From assembly GCF_026210795.1 (NCBI RefSeq), contig NC_089440.1, forward strand, positions 4,588,001 through 4,652,000: a DNA stretch of 64,000 bases, in the 5' to 3' direction. The position numbers and the translations under genes are program-made. Positions within the stretch are counted from its first letter, which is position 1. Each line of letters begins with the position of its first letter. Origin of the DNA: Rhizophagus irregularis. Its lineage: Eukaryota; Glomeromycota; Glomeromycetes; Glomerales; Glomeraceae. The notes below the pieces were generated by a model that searched no databases, had not been told where the DNA came from, and was given only the letters and a program-made list of their open reading frames with translations. Shown in pieces: positions 35,655 to 47,100 of the stretch.

Positions 35655-37721
35655 CACAGGCAATCTCGATAAATCGGATCAGTTGGTTCCAGTAAAAATA
35701 TCCGATATATCAAGACATCCGATATATCGAAAAAATCTCGCCAAACCGGATTTATATAAAAATATATGAAAAATCCGAAATACCAAGAAATCACGTGATT
35801 TTTCGTTCAAAATTTTCAAAATTTTATTCAAAAATAAATATAATTTTATTATTATAAAAGAACTATCTGTCATACATTAAAATCAAAATATTCATTTAGT
35901 TTACTTTGCCTTTTTTCATTTATATTATCAAAAAAGATCCTTTTTTTCAATTTAATTAAATTTTTCATTTCTAAATTACCAATTTCTAAATCTTTTTGTT
36001 GAATATATTTAATTACATTTTCAATGCTATTTAACACAACTATTGTAGAGATTTCATCTTGCTCCTCTTCCTCTTCAATTTCCCTTTCATTTGTTCCTTT
36101 TACAACGTCAACAATTTCTTGTAATGATAATTCCTCTTCAGCAGATGCTCTATTATCAATATTAATATAGTCATTCACAGCTAAAGGATCTACGAATCCT
36201 AACTCATCAATTAATGATTGTAATTCATGTCCAATATTATCTTCTTCATAATCGGAATTGTCTGAACATTCAGAATCTTCCATATTATTATTGGGAAGGA
36301 TTCCAGCTTTAGCCCAACTGTTAAGAATTGTTTTTTTAGATACTTTTTTCCAGGCATCAGCAATTAAATTGATTGAATTAAAAATATCAATTGGGGGTGG
36401 AATGGGGTCTCCCTCTTCATAAAAATCATAAGCTTGAATACGATTTTGACATAGCAATTTGTGATATTGTGCTTTTAAACTATAAATAATGCCTTGATCT
36501 AATGGTTGAAGAAATGATGTTGTATTTGGTGGTAAAAAATGAACCTTAACATTTGAAAGACTATTGATGTTCTCAGATTCATGACATCTAGCATTATCTA
36601 TTAGTAAAATAATATGCCGATTTTCTCTAAGCATTTTGGAATTTAATCTTTCAAGATAATGTTTAAAATACTTCTTTGCATCCAAGCTTTAGAGTTCCAA
36701 TAATACCAAACAGGGAGAGATCTTTTTTCAATTCCCTTTAATGCATGTGGTGTTTCATATTTATGAATAAAAACTAAAGGCAATCTTTCATCACCAGAAG
36801 CATTACAAGTTGCCAAAATACTAACACGTTCTTTAGGACATTTTTTACCAAGTACAGGATCATGTGCTATTGTTTTGGATGGTTCTAAACGCCAAAAAAG
36901 AGCAGTTTAATCACAGTTCCAGATATCTTTTAGTTCATATGCTTGAAGAATTTCTCGTAATTCAGCTCTCATTTGTGAAAGTTCATCAATAGGAGCACTG
37001 CCAGCTTCTCCTTTTTTTTTATATGTATGCAAATTATTTCTCTGTTTAAAGTTGCTTAACCATCCTGCAGATGCTGAAAAGTTGGTGATATCAAGTAAGT
37101 TAGCACACTCTACTGCTTTTTGTTGGATAATAGGCCCATTTATAGTTAAATTTCTTGAAATTTGTTGATCAACCCAAATGCTCATTACTTCTTCTAGTTG
37201 TGGATAAACACTAGATTTTTCACGAAAATTATTTGCATTTGGTAAAGTGGTATCAATGGAAAGCCAATGTTCTGATCTTTTTAAATATCGGAAACTGTAC
37301 TAGTGGAAATTCCATATTGTGCTGCTAATTGAACACCACTAAGTTTTTGATCTTTTTGTTTTTCGCAGAGTTCTTTCTTTTGAGCTAATGTTAAAGATTT
37401 CTTCTTTTTATTATTTGTATCTTTGTTTTCTCTCATGCTAAAGTATATTTTGAAAAAAAAAACAGTGAGAAAAATTGTTTGCCTAATTAATAAATGATTG
37501 ACATAATTATTTCGGACTCCGAAAAAATTAATACGTCATATCAAGATTTTTTAACTATAGTTGATCTAGAATAAAATCCGATTTACGAAATATCGAGATT
37601 TTACTAATAAAGTCCGATATATCAAGACTGTTTTAATATAGATGATTTGGTTCCAGAAGAAAAATCCGAAATAGTGCCAAATCCGGTTTATCGAGGATCC
37701 GATTTATCGAGATTGCCTGTG
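35655..37721 (-). mobile_element. Pogo/Tigger-like DNA transposon nested in the foldback
   Basis: Inverted ends CACAGGCAATCTCGATAAAT are flanked by TA (35653-35654, 37722-37723). Removal restores the continuous arm of the surrounding foldback, as shown by the opposite arm. It carries a DDE transposase gene on the minus strand. Confidence 0.9.
35878..37437 (-). pseudogene. Pogo/Tigger-like transposase (HTH plus DDE)
   Basis: From the ATG at 37437: a psq/CENP-B-like helix-turn-helix (KLSGVQLAAQYGISTSTVSDI), a second DNA-binding helix region (SAGWLSNFKQRNNL) and the DDE domain with WNCD at about 36,910, LLIDNARCHES at about 36,600 and PNTTSFLQPLDQGI near 36,500. It ends in an acidic tail. Breaks: a one-base loss near 37,290, a stop (36,907-36,909) where the Glu of the usual DET motif would be, and a frame change near 36,687. 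It would cut and paste the 35655-37721 element. Confidence 0.88.
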
Positions 37722-38245
37722 TACACTAAAAACGTAATATTACAAAAGTTTACGCTCTTAAATTTGAATAATTATAGTAATTTAAGAATATCTCGCTATC
37801 TACTGATCCAATCAAGACGATCTATAGCTCATTGGAATCAGCTCATCAAGACGGATCGAATGGTAGTAAAATCGCATTTCTACAGTTGATAGAACACTCT
37901 ATAGTATGCAGTAGAGTTTTAAATTAATAGAAAATCATCTATCAAACGTAAAGATACGATTTTACTACCATTCGATTCGTCTTGATGAGCTGATTCCAAT
38001 GAGCTATAGATCGTCTTGATTGGATCAGTAGATAGCGAGATATTCTTAAATTACTATAATTATTCAAATTTAAGAGCGTAAACTTTTGTAATATTACGTT
38101 TTTAGTGTAATATTTCGAAATTTTACACCACCTTCGAAATATTACACTAAATTACGCCTAAACAAATTTCCTGATGTACTTTCATATCTGCTCTCATTGC
38201 TGTAGTTTTTCTTTCGTTCATTTTAATAATTTCTACCGAGTGTAG

Positions 38246-38928
38246 TCAATCTTTCTTATTTATGGCACCTGGTCTATATGTACCCTGTCTTAATTGGCTA
38301 TAGTATTTCCTATTTTCGTTCACGAGTTGTCCAAAAGTTATATTTGCCCTTGTATCTTTAACGTCCCTTACTATATCATAAGGTGGTACTTCATCAGTCA
38401 TCCTCGGTCCATATTCTCTAGATCTTGTTGGTTTTCCTCCAGCTTCTCTCCATTTCCTCAATCCTTCAGTTGGATCATAGTACATTCGTCTTTTTCCGCT
38501 CCATTTCATTCCCTTTGGTCCTATTGGCTCACCCAAATTTCGACTATCTTCATACGTTGATGCTAATGGTGGTGTTACCATATCTTCGTTCATTCTATTT
38601 CTAACCTCTTCCATTTCTCTTTGCGGATCTTCTTCATTGTCATCTTTATATCCCGATATTGGATCTGTTCTTCTTGAATGTCTCCTTTCCTTCGTGCCTC
38701 TAGTTGCTGGATATAATTCGTAATCATAGTCATTATAGTATAATTCTGTTGGTTCCTCATATCTTTCATACTTATCATCATAGCCCTCATATCCTTGATC
38801 ATCATATTCATCATATTCTTCTATCACATTTACTCTCCTTTCGTACCTTTGACCTTGTGAACAATTTCTTGTTATATGTCCTCTCCTACCACAATTATAA
38901 CATATCGGTTCTTGTCTAAACCTATTTT
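38246..38928 (-). pseudogene. Gag of element A, zinc-knuckle and C-terminal part
   Basis: Continues Gag after the retroposon-like insertion: the knuckle CYNCGRRGHITRNC at about 38,860-38,905, then a Y/D/E-rich stretch and ANITFGQLVNENRKYYSQLR to the end INKKD-TGA. The TGA is followed by CTA and, in the same frame 24 nt later, the protease ATG at 38221. The same arrangement occurs in element B. Confidence 0.85.
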
Positions 38929-38940
38929 GATTCCTTAATC

Positions 38941-39554
38941 TATTTATTTATTTATTTATTTTATGTAAAGTCGGAAGAACTATTCTAAGAGAGCATTTAT
39001 CCTTAGGAATGTGCCCAACATTTAGTCCATCATCTATCCCGAGGGGCAGACCCTACCTAATCATTATATATAATAGACTGCTCCAACAACACGACCGATG
39101 AAGGAGCAGGTAAAAGGAAACAGAGAACTAGAGAACCAAAGAAGTGAGGACATCTATCTAATGGCTACATTATTATGGTGAATTATCAAGTAAATAAAAT
39201 ATCTTATGTATAAAAATTAAGTGCGGCAAAACTATACATTATAAAATAAACAAATGTTTGAAGACGAAGGAGAATTATAATTAATAGTATCATTAGCTTC
39301 TAAATGTGTAAAAAAAGAACCACTATGTAAAAAATTAAGCTTCTATAAAAGGTGAGAAGTCCCGTATTTTTCTTTCGCCTAAAAAGGCGCCAACTGTAAA
39401 TACTGTCAGAGTTGGAATGGTTCACACTATTCTAAATTGTTTTTTGGTTACGCAAATTGGGTGTAAATAATAAAACAAAATAAGATGTAGAAATAAACTA
39501 CTGCTAAGTAGAAAAAATTTTGACTCAAAAAAAAAAAATTATAAATTTTTAATA
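38941..39554 (-). other. 3' untranslated part and tail of the retroposon-like unit
   Basis: No ORF. The last 200 nt on the minus strand hold a more GC-rich block (GGGTCTGCCCCTCGGGATAG) before the (AAAT)n tail, possibly the region recognised by a LINE reverse transcriptase. Confidence 0.45.
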
Positions 39555-40463
39555 TCAATGAATCTTCACTCCAGTTGAGTCGTCCATAACGGCAGGAAAG
39601 AGACGTCTACGTTTGAATCTATCTGTGTTATCAATCGACAGGTAAAGGTTAGTAGTATGCGAAGAAAATCTTCGTTTTTTAGGTCTGAGTTCGAGCTCTT
39701 TAGCATCGTCGGAAGTGTCCACTGGCACTCCGAACATGTCAAGGTGTGATTGGTTGCCATAGCGCAGGTACTTGTTAGATCTAATATTATCATCTTCAAA
39801 TATGTTGGTACAATAATTACTCATAGTCTTATAAACTTTTGATTTAGTAATTTCGTTATCAGTTTCCAAGTATTGGGTTGTCAACTTCGTCATTTTATCG
39901 TGAACACGCTCACAAAATGTACTCAACCTATCCTTCAAAAATTGTCGTGGTTTAACCCGATAGACTGAAGTCCCTTGCATAATTGCATTTTCTTGATTCA
40001 ATCTAAAATGAGCAATACGCTCATTCTCACATTGTAACGCACGACGTTGTGCTTTTGTAAGTGGTGGGGGCAAATTGTTGTGTAAATTATACATATAAGT
40101 AAACCACTCTCTAGAACCTGGAACTATATATACACCCTCCTCTGTGTAAAGCGGCTCCTTAGGAATTATATTTCTGTATTTGTGAGGAATAAACATATTA
40201 GGGGTTGGATTGTAGGGTGCTACTGTATACGTAATAAGGGGTGATGATGGTGGAGTATCGTTAATCGTGGTAGTCATAAATCTTTTACCAGGGTGTCCAA
40301 AAAAGAACGTCCAAAATTTATAATTTCCGTGATGGAGGCCTTGGTTGTAATTGTGTTTCTGAAAACAGAAATCGATATCTTTGTGCCATAGCATATTTAT
40401 GCTGTATAAGGTCCATACGATTATGTTCTTTTTTGTTGAAAATGCGTCGTTTAGCCCTATCAA
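39555..40463 (-). CDS. Unknown ORF 2 of the retroposon-like unit
   Basis: Open for 302 codons from 40463. The better-looking coding part starts at MTTTINDTPPSSPLI (about 40,277), because upstream residues overlap the first ORF in another frame. It is rich in R, K, N and P: IVPGSREWFTYMYNLHNN, LTKAQRRALQCENERIAHF, and a C-terminus with RPKKRRFSSH and RFKRRRLFP that may be nuclear-localisation signals. No family is recognised. The overlap of about 146 nt with ORF 1 could reflect one protein broken by a frameshift, a frameshifting signal, or an intron. Confidence 0.55.
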   Translation of the reverse strand: MIGLNDAFSTKKNIIVWTLYSINMLWHKDIDFCFQKHNYNQGLHHGNYKFWTFFFGHPGKRFMTTTINDTPPSSPLITYTVAPYNPTPNMFIPHKYRNIIPKEPLYTEEGVYIVPGSREWFTYMYNLHNNLPPPLTKAQRRALQCENERIAHFRLNQENAIMQGTSVYRVKPRQFLKDRLSTFCERVHDKMTKLTTQYLETDNEITKSKVYKTMSNYCTNIFEDDNIRSNKYLRYGNQSHLDMFGVPVDTSDDAKELELRPKKRRFSSHTTNLYLSIDNTDRFKRRRLFPAVMDDSTGVKIH

Positions 40464-41385
40464 AATGAGTCTCTTGAGCCTTGCTCACGCGAGGGTTGTG
40501 ACTACGTCGGATACTTAAATTACAAAGTTTTTTCCTATATATATGTTTATTATTAAGGTGTGTGATGGAGTGGCGATCACGAGCATAGATCGTTTCTTCA
40601 TAAGAAATTTCCAATCTTCGAGAATAAATTCTTTTAGTTCTATGTCTATTCCAGTGAGTGTATAAAAGATTAGCATGAAAAATCTTTGGTTTTAAAGAAG
40701 GATTTGTTGAATCAACATTAAGTTCTGTTTTAACATTTTTAATATGTATAAACACATCATTTTTAAAGAATGAGGGTTGGTGAAGGACGCAAGCTCTTCT
40801 AAAATCTGACATTATGAATGGTGTCAGTACTTTACAAATGGTTTTTGGAGGAGTGAATCCAGGAAATCCAGGGGTAATGTAATCATGAGAACAAGGAATA
40901 TATATTCCAAAGTAAAAATGATATCGTTTGTAAGAGAAATTAAAAAAGTTTTTGGTAGTTGTGTTACGTGAATCAATTTTACTAGCACGTGACATGATAA
41001 TCGCCTTTCTTTGTAATAATTTATCTCGGATAAAATTAAAAAATTTTTGTTGAATACGCCTGGGTAAAACTCTTTGTAAAGAAAAAAAATGTGTGAGCAT
41101 AACACTAATCTGGTATTTGTCATTAGGGAGTTTACTTGTGTTAGGATAACTAATTGGGGTTGTTTTCATGTGATAATCATTTGTGTGTATTTTAAGATGA
41201 ATTTCATTGGTGTCTGTAAAATGATCGACTAACTCAAAAAAGAAACTTTTTGATCTACTGATGTCATAAATTTTGTTGTAACCAGCTCGATTAGGACGAG
41301 TCATGTGAAATTTGGAAAAAGAAACGTCAAGGGGATATTTTTTCTCAAGGGAAGGTAAAATGTTTAAAGACTTTGAAGATGACAT
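40318..41385 (-). CDS. Unknown ORF 1 of the retroposon-like unit
   Basis: 355 codons starting MSSSKSLNILPSLEKK. Basic and aromatic-rich, with RVLPRRIQQKFFNFIRDKLL, YHFYFGIYIPCSHDY, and a strongly basic C-terminal third (HWNRHRTKRIYSRRLE, FDRAKRRIFNKKEHNR). It has no stop, so it is probably under, or recently under, selection. No RT, endonuclease, transposase or capsid motif is recognised. A TATA-like box lies about 100 nt upstream. It could be the product of a fungal gene captured as a retrocopy, or the ORF1-like protein of an unknown element. Confidence 0.6.
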   Translation of the reverse strand: MSSSKSLNILPSLEKKYPLDVSFSKFHMTRPNRAGYNKIYDISRSKSFFFELVDHFTDTNEIHLKIHTNDYHMKTTPISYPNTSKLPNDKYQISVMLTHFFSLQRVLPRRIQQKFFNFIRDKLLQRKAIIMSRASKIDSRNTTTKNFFNFSYKRYHFYFGIYIPCSHDYITPGFPGFTPPKTICKVLTPFIMSDFRRACVLHQPSFFKNDVFIHIKNVKTELNVDSTNPSLKPKIFHANLLYTHWNRHRTKRIYSRRLEISYEETIYARDRHSITHLNNKHIYRKKLCNLSIRRSHNPRVSKAQETHFDRAKRRIFNKKEHNRMDLIQHKYAMAQRYRFLFSETQLQPRPPSRKL

Positions 41386-41597
41386 AACTATAAAAATTTT
41401 GGTGTACTATAATGAAAAAACTACTTCCAAAAGCAACAGGATATATAAGGAGTACTTTCCGTCGAGGCCACCAAGTGGTCCTCACTCCTTTTATACCAAC
41501 GTAAAGGGTTAAAAATTATTTTATTTTTAAAAAAATGTGTATACTGCGGATTTCTATGAAATCTGACGGAAAGGGGGAAGAGTTTTTTTTTTTTTTT

Positions 41598-42320
41598 GAT
41601 TCCTTAATCTCCTATTCTCTTCCATTAACCTTAACATTTTTGCTTCATCATTTAATTTTAATATTGCGAAATTTTTCGTTAAATCATCAATGTCATACTT
41701 ATCCTGATTCTTTATTACCTCTTGCGGTTTCGTAACTTGTACTGGTTCCATTTCTTCTTGTTTAAACTTCCCTTTTAAGGCATTATAACCTTTTTCCAAG
41801 GATCTAGCTAGTTCCAATGCTCTTGCTACATCTGCTGGATTTCCCATAGTTACATCTTTAATATAGTTCGCACTTAATCCTCTCATAAAAATTCGCTTCT
41901 GACTCCCTGCAGGTACTGCTGCGTTTCCTCCAGATCTTTTTAACAGATGTCTAAATCTAATATAATATTGGTCTATAGTTTCTCCATTCAATTGTTTTAT
42001 ATCCTTTAACTTTTCCAACCATCGTTCTTTGATTCTATCACTTGCATACTTTCCGATTATTTTGTGTCTCAAACCTGTATTGTCATTGGCCGCCCAACCT
42101 GTTATGGCTGCTCCTTCCGTTCTAAACCAATCCGACGCTCCTGCTCCTAAATGAGCTTTAGCTAATCTGAACCTCTGTACATCATCGTTTGGTAATCCAT
42201 TCATAGTATATGCCTCTTCGAACTTATTACACCATTCTTCTACATCTTCATGCGGAGTTCCATAAAACGGTGGGAATCCCATTATTAATCCTCTAGTCGC
42301 ATTTACTCTCTGATCTATGG
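41598..42320 (-). pseudogene. Gag of element A, capsid-like middle part
   Basis: Retrotransposon-gag domain: FYGTPHEDVEEWCNKFEEAY, GASDWFRTEGAA, QLNGETIDQYYIRFRHLLKR and FMRGL. It is open through to RLRNQ, where the retroposon-like unit inserted. On the other side it is cut by element B after QTV (52,650). Its homologue in B is 46,290-46,990. It would assemble the particle. Confidence 0.88.
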
Positions 42321-43083
42321 TGTAGTATGCAGAACTAGATAGAAAATTAATTAAGAGCGAGGCGTAGGTATCTTAGTATTTTAGACGTATAGAGAAGAGC
42401 ATAATAAGTGGCGCAGTAAGTCACATGAAATGATCAACCTAAATGATTGACATTAATGATAGGCAATTTGTTTATACCGATAAACAGGTTATCACATATT
42501 TGTTTACGATGATAAAATTAGATCGCCAAGAATTAGATTTTCAGGAATAGTAATAACACTCCTAGACACGAGTATAAACTGTATCTAGTATGAAAAGATA
42601 GAAGAGATATTCCAAGAAGGAAATATTAAATGAGATATTCAGGAAAGGAAATTTTAACTCCAGGACATGAGTATAAACTGTACCAATTAGAATAGATAAG
42701 TCACGTGAATTCAAGGATAATCGATATAATATTTAAAGAACATCTATTTGATCTGAATAAACTAACAAATTTTTGAACAGATAATCTCGAGAAAGTGAAA
42801 GGATAGAATTTTTACCCTTATTATTTTGAATTTATTGTATTTTATTTCGTTATTAATATGGATTGATATCATTATTATTTCATATGAAAGTTGTAAAAAG
42901 CATGAATCTTTTAGATTCTATTAGTCCGAAAGAACAACATTTTTATTTTTATTGTGACCCTAGAAAAATGAACCACTAAACCAAGCTAACGAACATTATT
43001 TTACCAGTACATTAATGAAGATACTGACCAATACATGAGTTTTCATGTACAATGAGGTATGCATGTGGCAGGTGCATCCTTCA
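42321..43083 (+). repeat. 5' LTR of element B
   Basis: 763 bp, TGTAGTATGCAG...GCATCCTTCA. It matches 51875-52638 with few differences, which fits two LTRs copied from one template. Confidence 0.93.
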
Positions 43084-43086
43084 TTT

Positions 43087-43102
43087 TGGTGCATGCTCCG
43101 AG
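43087..43102 (+). promoter_or_regulatory. tRNA primer-binding site of element B
   Basis: TGGTGCATGCTCCGAG starts 3 nt after the LTR. A TGG here pairs with the CCA end of a tRNA. The same sequence, on the minus strand, follows the 5' LTR of element A (about 55,813-55,828). The tRNA is not identified. Confidence 0.7.
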
Positions 43103-44102
43103 AAAAGATTGATTATCTTCATATAATCAAAAGTGGATTTATAATAGAAGTTGATTCATATTTGAAATAACTGGTAGGTATTAATTTTAGAGGTCTAGAT
43201 AAGATCTGGTACCAACGTGAGGAGAGTAGAATGGAAGAGTAAGTTGGACGTAAGTAACCACTTGAGCGAATTGTTACATGAAAGGTAACTCAAACCTAAA
43301 AGAGGATTGAATAACCACTCAAAGGGCAGAAAGCGTGAGGTATCCTGACAGCATCTTAAAGGCGGTACCTGGGGAATACCTTAGGTGGGGATTTATCTAG
43401 AACTTTGATTTTAGTGGGAACACACCAATGCTCTGAAAAAATTGGAAAATTTTTCATTGTCCTAAACTGGTTCAATCGTGCGCAAGGTTGTATTATACAG
43501 GAAGCACTTTGAAGATTGTTCAGAAACCTACTACCAGCAATAAAATTCATAATTCGAAATAAGGAATTTCCTTCTAAACCTAGAAACTGGTATACATGAT
43601 CTTGTGGTAAAGCTAAGCCTAGTATAGGGAGAAAAAGGTAATTCCATCAAAACTGATGAGTACATTCCATGGATAGCTGTTGACTTTCAAGGAGATTCTT
43701 GAAAGGTTAGATACACCCATTAAAGGGAATGCTGATCACAACGGAGGTGGTTAGACACGATGTAATTAGACTATGGAATATAACTGTTGACACTTAAAGT
43801 GGTTAGATACGATGTAGTTTGATTATGAAACATAACTGTTGACATCTCTAAGAGGTTGTGAGTCAACCTTGATACCCTCTAGTAGTTGTGAGCAAGCCGT
43901 AAGAAACTCTCAATAGAATTTTGAAAGTAAGTATTTGGAAAGCGGGCCCTCGCTATATAAGTATGGGAGCGGGTGGGACCGTCCTCGCTTTATAAATGGG
44001 ACGTAGAGCGGTTTGCATATTGTCGCTATATAAAATAATGTTCATGCACGAAAAGATATATATAGACCAGCTGGAACTGGAAGAATTAATAAATTTTACA
44101 AA
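43103..44102 (+). other. Untranslated leader of element B
   Basis: About 1 kb without ORF. It contains a 60-bp direct repeat (GTGGTTAGA(C/T)ACGATGTA...TAACTGTTGACA near 43,750-43,850) and three TATA-like boxes among GC-richer sequence (CGCTATATAAGTA near 43,952, CTTTATAAATG near 43,990, CGCTATATAAAAT near 44,026). These could be a second internal promoter or leader structure. Confidence 0.5.
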
Positions 44103-47100
44103 ATGGATATTTGGGATAGTTTACAAAATATTAGGGACAATCATGACATGCAAAAACACATACAGAAATTGAGTAGGTATCAAAGAGATCTATCATGCAG
44201 AAAATGTTACGGGTATTTGAAAGACAATAAGAAAGAACTGAAAGAATTTCTGGAATTTTGGAGAATATTGAAGGAGTTGATACCGCAGATGGGAACATAT
44301 AATTGGAATACTATAATAAATTTCAGTGATTTGATACCAAATGAAGATGAAGCGATAGTAGAGGTGAAGAAAAGGAGAAAAGCAATAAGTGTGATAATAT
44401 ATTCGATAAGGTATGACGAAAGACCGGAATATACGTATAAGGGAATAGAGACGATAATAGAAATAATTATGGAAAATTGGGTGAGAATAGATGACAAAGG
44501 AGAAGTGATGGTAGGCATAAATGATATAAAAGAGGAGATACAAACTAACAAAGAAGTCGTAGAATATGGACATCGTATTGGAGAAAAGGAAATAGAAAGA
44601 CGATTTAACGAGTTTTGGGAATGGTACAAAACAAAGACAGGAGTCATAGAAGAGTCGGATAGAACAAAAGATTATTTTAAAGGATTACTATATCTAGAAG
44701 AGATGATAGCTAATGAAGAGAACAAATGGAGAGTAATCCGATTTCAGAAAAGTATGAGATATACGACTAGAGTATCATATCCTAAGTACAAAGATGGATG
44801 GAAAAATAACAAGTTAACGGAAGAAATAATTGAGGAATTTATATCGAGTAAACAGTTCGAAATAGGACTTAGCGATGTTGGAAGCAGCGAATTTAATTTG
44901 GTAAGTTCTGAAATGAGTGAGTATAGTAGCGAAGATGACAAAGAAACATCAGGTATAGGTATAGCAGAAATCAAAGAAAGATTGGAAAGGAAAGGGATAT
45001 TAATAGAAAAACTAAAGATAGAAAGAGCGATAAGATTAGGATATGAACTGAATCAAATATTAGTGGTAGAATTTTGGATAAAGTACAATGAATTAGAGAA
45101 TCTATCAGACGAGAAATTAAAAAGTGAATTGAATGAATGGGTAAGGATGAAAGTTCAGGAGAATAATGAGGCGATAGCGAAATTTGGACAAATAATTGCT
45201 AATTTAGGCATGGCAATGTCAGATAGTATCTTATGGCATTTGTATAATTGGAGATTTGACGAGAAAGATATAGGAAATAGACAGTTCTTACGGGAATACA
45301 TAGGATTAATGAAAATGTATCTGATGATAAACGAAAAGAATCAGGTAATAGTAGGAAGACTGCTGAAACAGTTTAATGAAGAAGGAGGAAGAGCAGAAAC
45401 TGAGGAATGGTTAGAAAGAGCACAGGAAAATGAGATAAAGGTCTTAGAAAGTGAATTATTGACATTGTGGAATATGGGGTATACGGAAGAAGAGGTATTC
45501 ACAAAAGGACTAATTGGAAAATTCCAAGAAATAAAAGATGGATTGAAAACGGCAGTGATGAAAGAATTAGACTTATGGCTAGCAAGGAAGCGAAAGAAGA
45601 GAGAATTAGAGAATGAATCGAGTGAAGAAGAAGATGAGATTGATAAAATAATGATATCGGTGTGTAAAACATTATTGGGAACTGAGAACGAATTAACAAA
45701 AACAGACATCAGCAGGTTATTGAGATTAGGATTTGACCAATATGAAATAGTTTTTGATGGACTTATTAGGGAATATAAATCTGTACGAGAAAAGGATGAT
45801 AAAGAAGTCCATAGAGTATTATACTCACATCTAATAAGTAGAGGAATGAGCAGAAATGTAAATGAAGAGGATACGGATGAATCAGGTTCACAAAGAGAGT
45901 CGGAAAAGGAAAATACAAGATCAGAAGAAACTCAAGATGAAAACTCTTTTAGGAAATCAGAAACTTCTTCTTCAGAAGAAGAAAAATCAAGTGATGAGTC
46001 TGAAAAACTTATAAATACACCTGGAAAAATTTCTTCTGAACATTCAGACAGCGAGCAGGAAAAAGAAGAAAATAAAAAACCAACAATAAAAAACACCAGT
46101 AATACCAATACCTATAACACCAATACCAGCAACAATAGGAGTAACTAGAGCTGAGATGAGACAGGACTTACAAGCATTAGGAACGGTTATATTTGGACAT
46201 GATGTGGGAAACAATTGGAATAATTTGAATGTACCACCGATAACTATGACTGGATTACAAGGAGAAATACAAGCTGTGGATCAAAGAGTAAATGCGACTA
46301 GAGGATTATTAGTGGAATTTCCAAAATTTTATGGAACCCCAGACGAGGACGTAGAAGAATGGTGTGATAAGTTTGCAAGGGCATATCAAACAAATGGGTT
46401 ACCAGATGATGATGCGCAAAGGTTCAGGATAGCTGAAGCTCAACTGGGATATGGAGCGTCAGATTGGTTCAGAACTGAGGGAGCAGCTATAACCGGATAG
46501 AGAGCTAATGATAATACAGGTTTAAGACATGAAATAATAGCTAAATATGCGAGTGACAGGATTAAAGACAAATGTTAGAAAAGTTGGAAGAAATAAAACA
46601 ATTGAGCGGAGAGACAATAGATAAATATTATATCAGGTTCAGGTATTTGTTGAAAAGAGCAGGAGGAGATGCAGTAGTAGCTGCAGGAAATCAGAAAAGG
46701 ATTTTTATTAGAGGATTAAATGCTGATCATGTTAAAGATGTGGTTATGGGTAGTCCTGCAGATCTGGCAAGAGCACTAGAATTGGCTAGAGCTTCAGAAA
46801 AAGGATATGATGCCTTGAAAGGAAAATTCAAGCAGAAAGAACCAGAACTAGTTGTGAAACTAAAAGAAGTAATAAAGAATCAGGATAAGTATGACGTTGA
46901 TGATTTAACTAGGGACTTTGCAAGATTGAGAGCGAGTGATGAAGCAAAGATGATAAGATTAATGGAAGAGAATAGGAGGTTAAAAGGCCGAAATCAGGTT
47001 AGGCAAGAGTCAGTATGTTACGATTGCGGAAGAAAAGGACATTTCAGAAATAACTGTCCAAATAAACGAAAATATGATTGCAGAGTAAATGTGATAGATG

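Larger units (their letters stand above)
35586..38176. mobile_element. Foldback element with arms over 200 bp, containing a pogo transposon
   Basis: Starts CATCAGGAAATTTGTTTAGG and ends with the complement. TA is duplicated (35584-35585, 38177-38178). Without the nested pogo element it is about 520 bp, and almost all of it is one inverted repeat: the left arm is 35586-35654 plus 37724-37874, the right arm is about 37957-38176, and the loop is about 80 bp. Removing it rejoins the protease frame (MKVEDQIV), matching element B. Confidence 0.88.
38941..41597 (-). mobile_element. Retroposon-like unit with two unknown ORFs
   Basis: Flanked by a 12-13-bp duplication GATTCCTTAATC (38929-38940, 41598-41609). 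On the minus strand it ends in an (AAAT)n tail (38941-38960) and starts with a long A run. Long duplication plus A-rich repeat tail indicates target-primed reverse transcription, as with LINEs, SINEs or retrocopies. Removing it rejoins Gag as in element B. A TATA-like GGTATAAAAGGAG lies near 41,490 upstream of the first ORF. No reverse transcriptase is seen, so the unit was probably mobilised in trans. Confidence 0.8.

Noticed and set aside
43087-43102. Assigning a specific primer tRNA to the primer-binding site
   Set aside because: The complement CTCGGAGCATGCACCA could not be matched with confidence to a known fungal tRNA 3' end without a search.
44193-45709. Several long open frames on the strand opposite to element B Gag
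   Set aside because: S/F/Y/I-rich mirror frames of an E/K/R-rich coding strand; no motifs.
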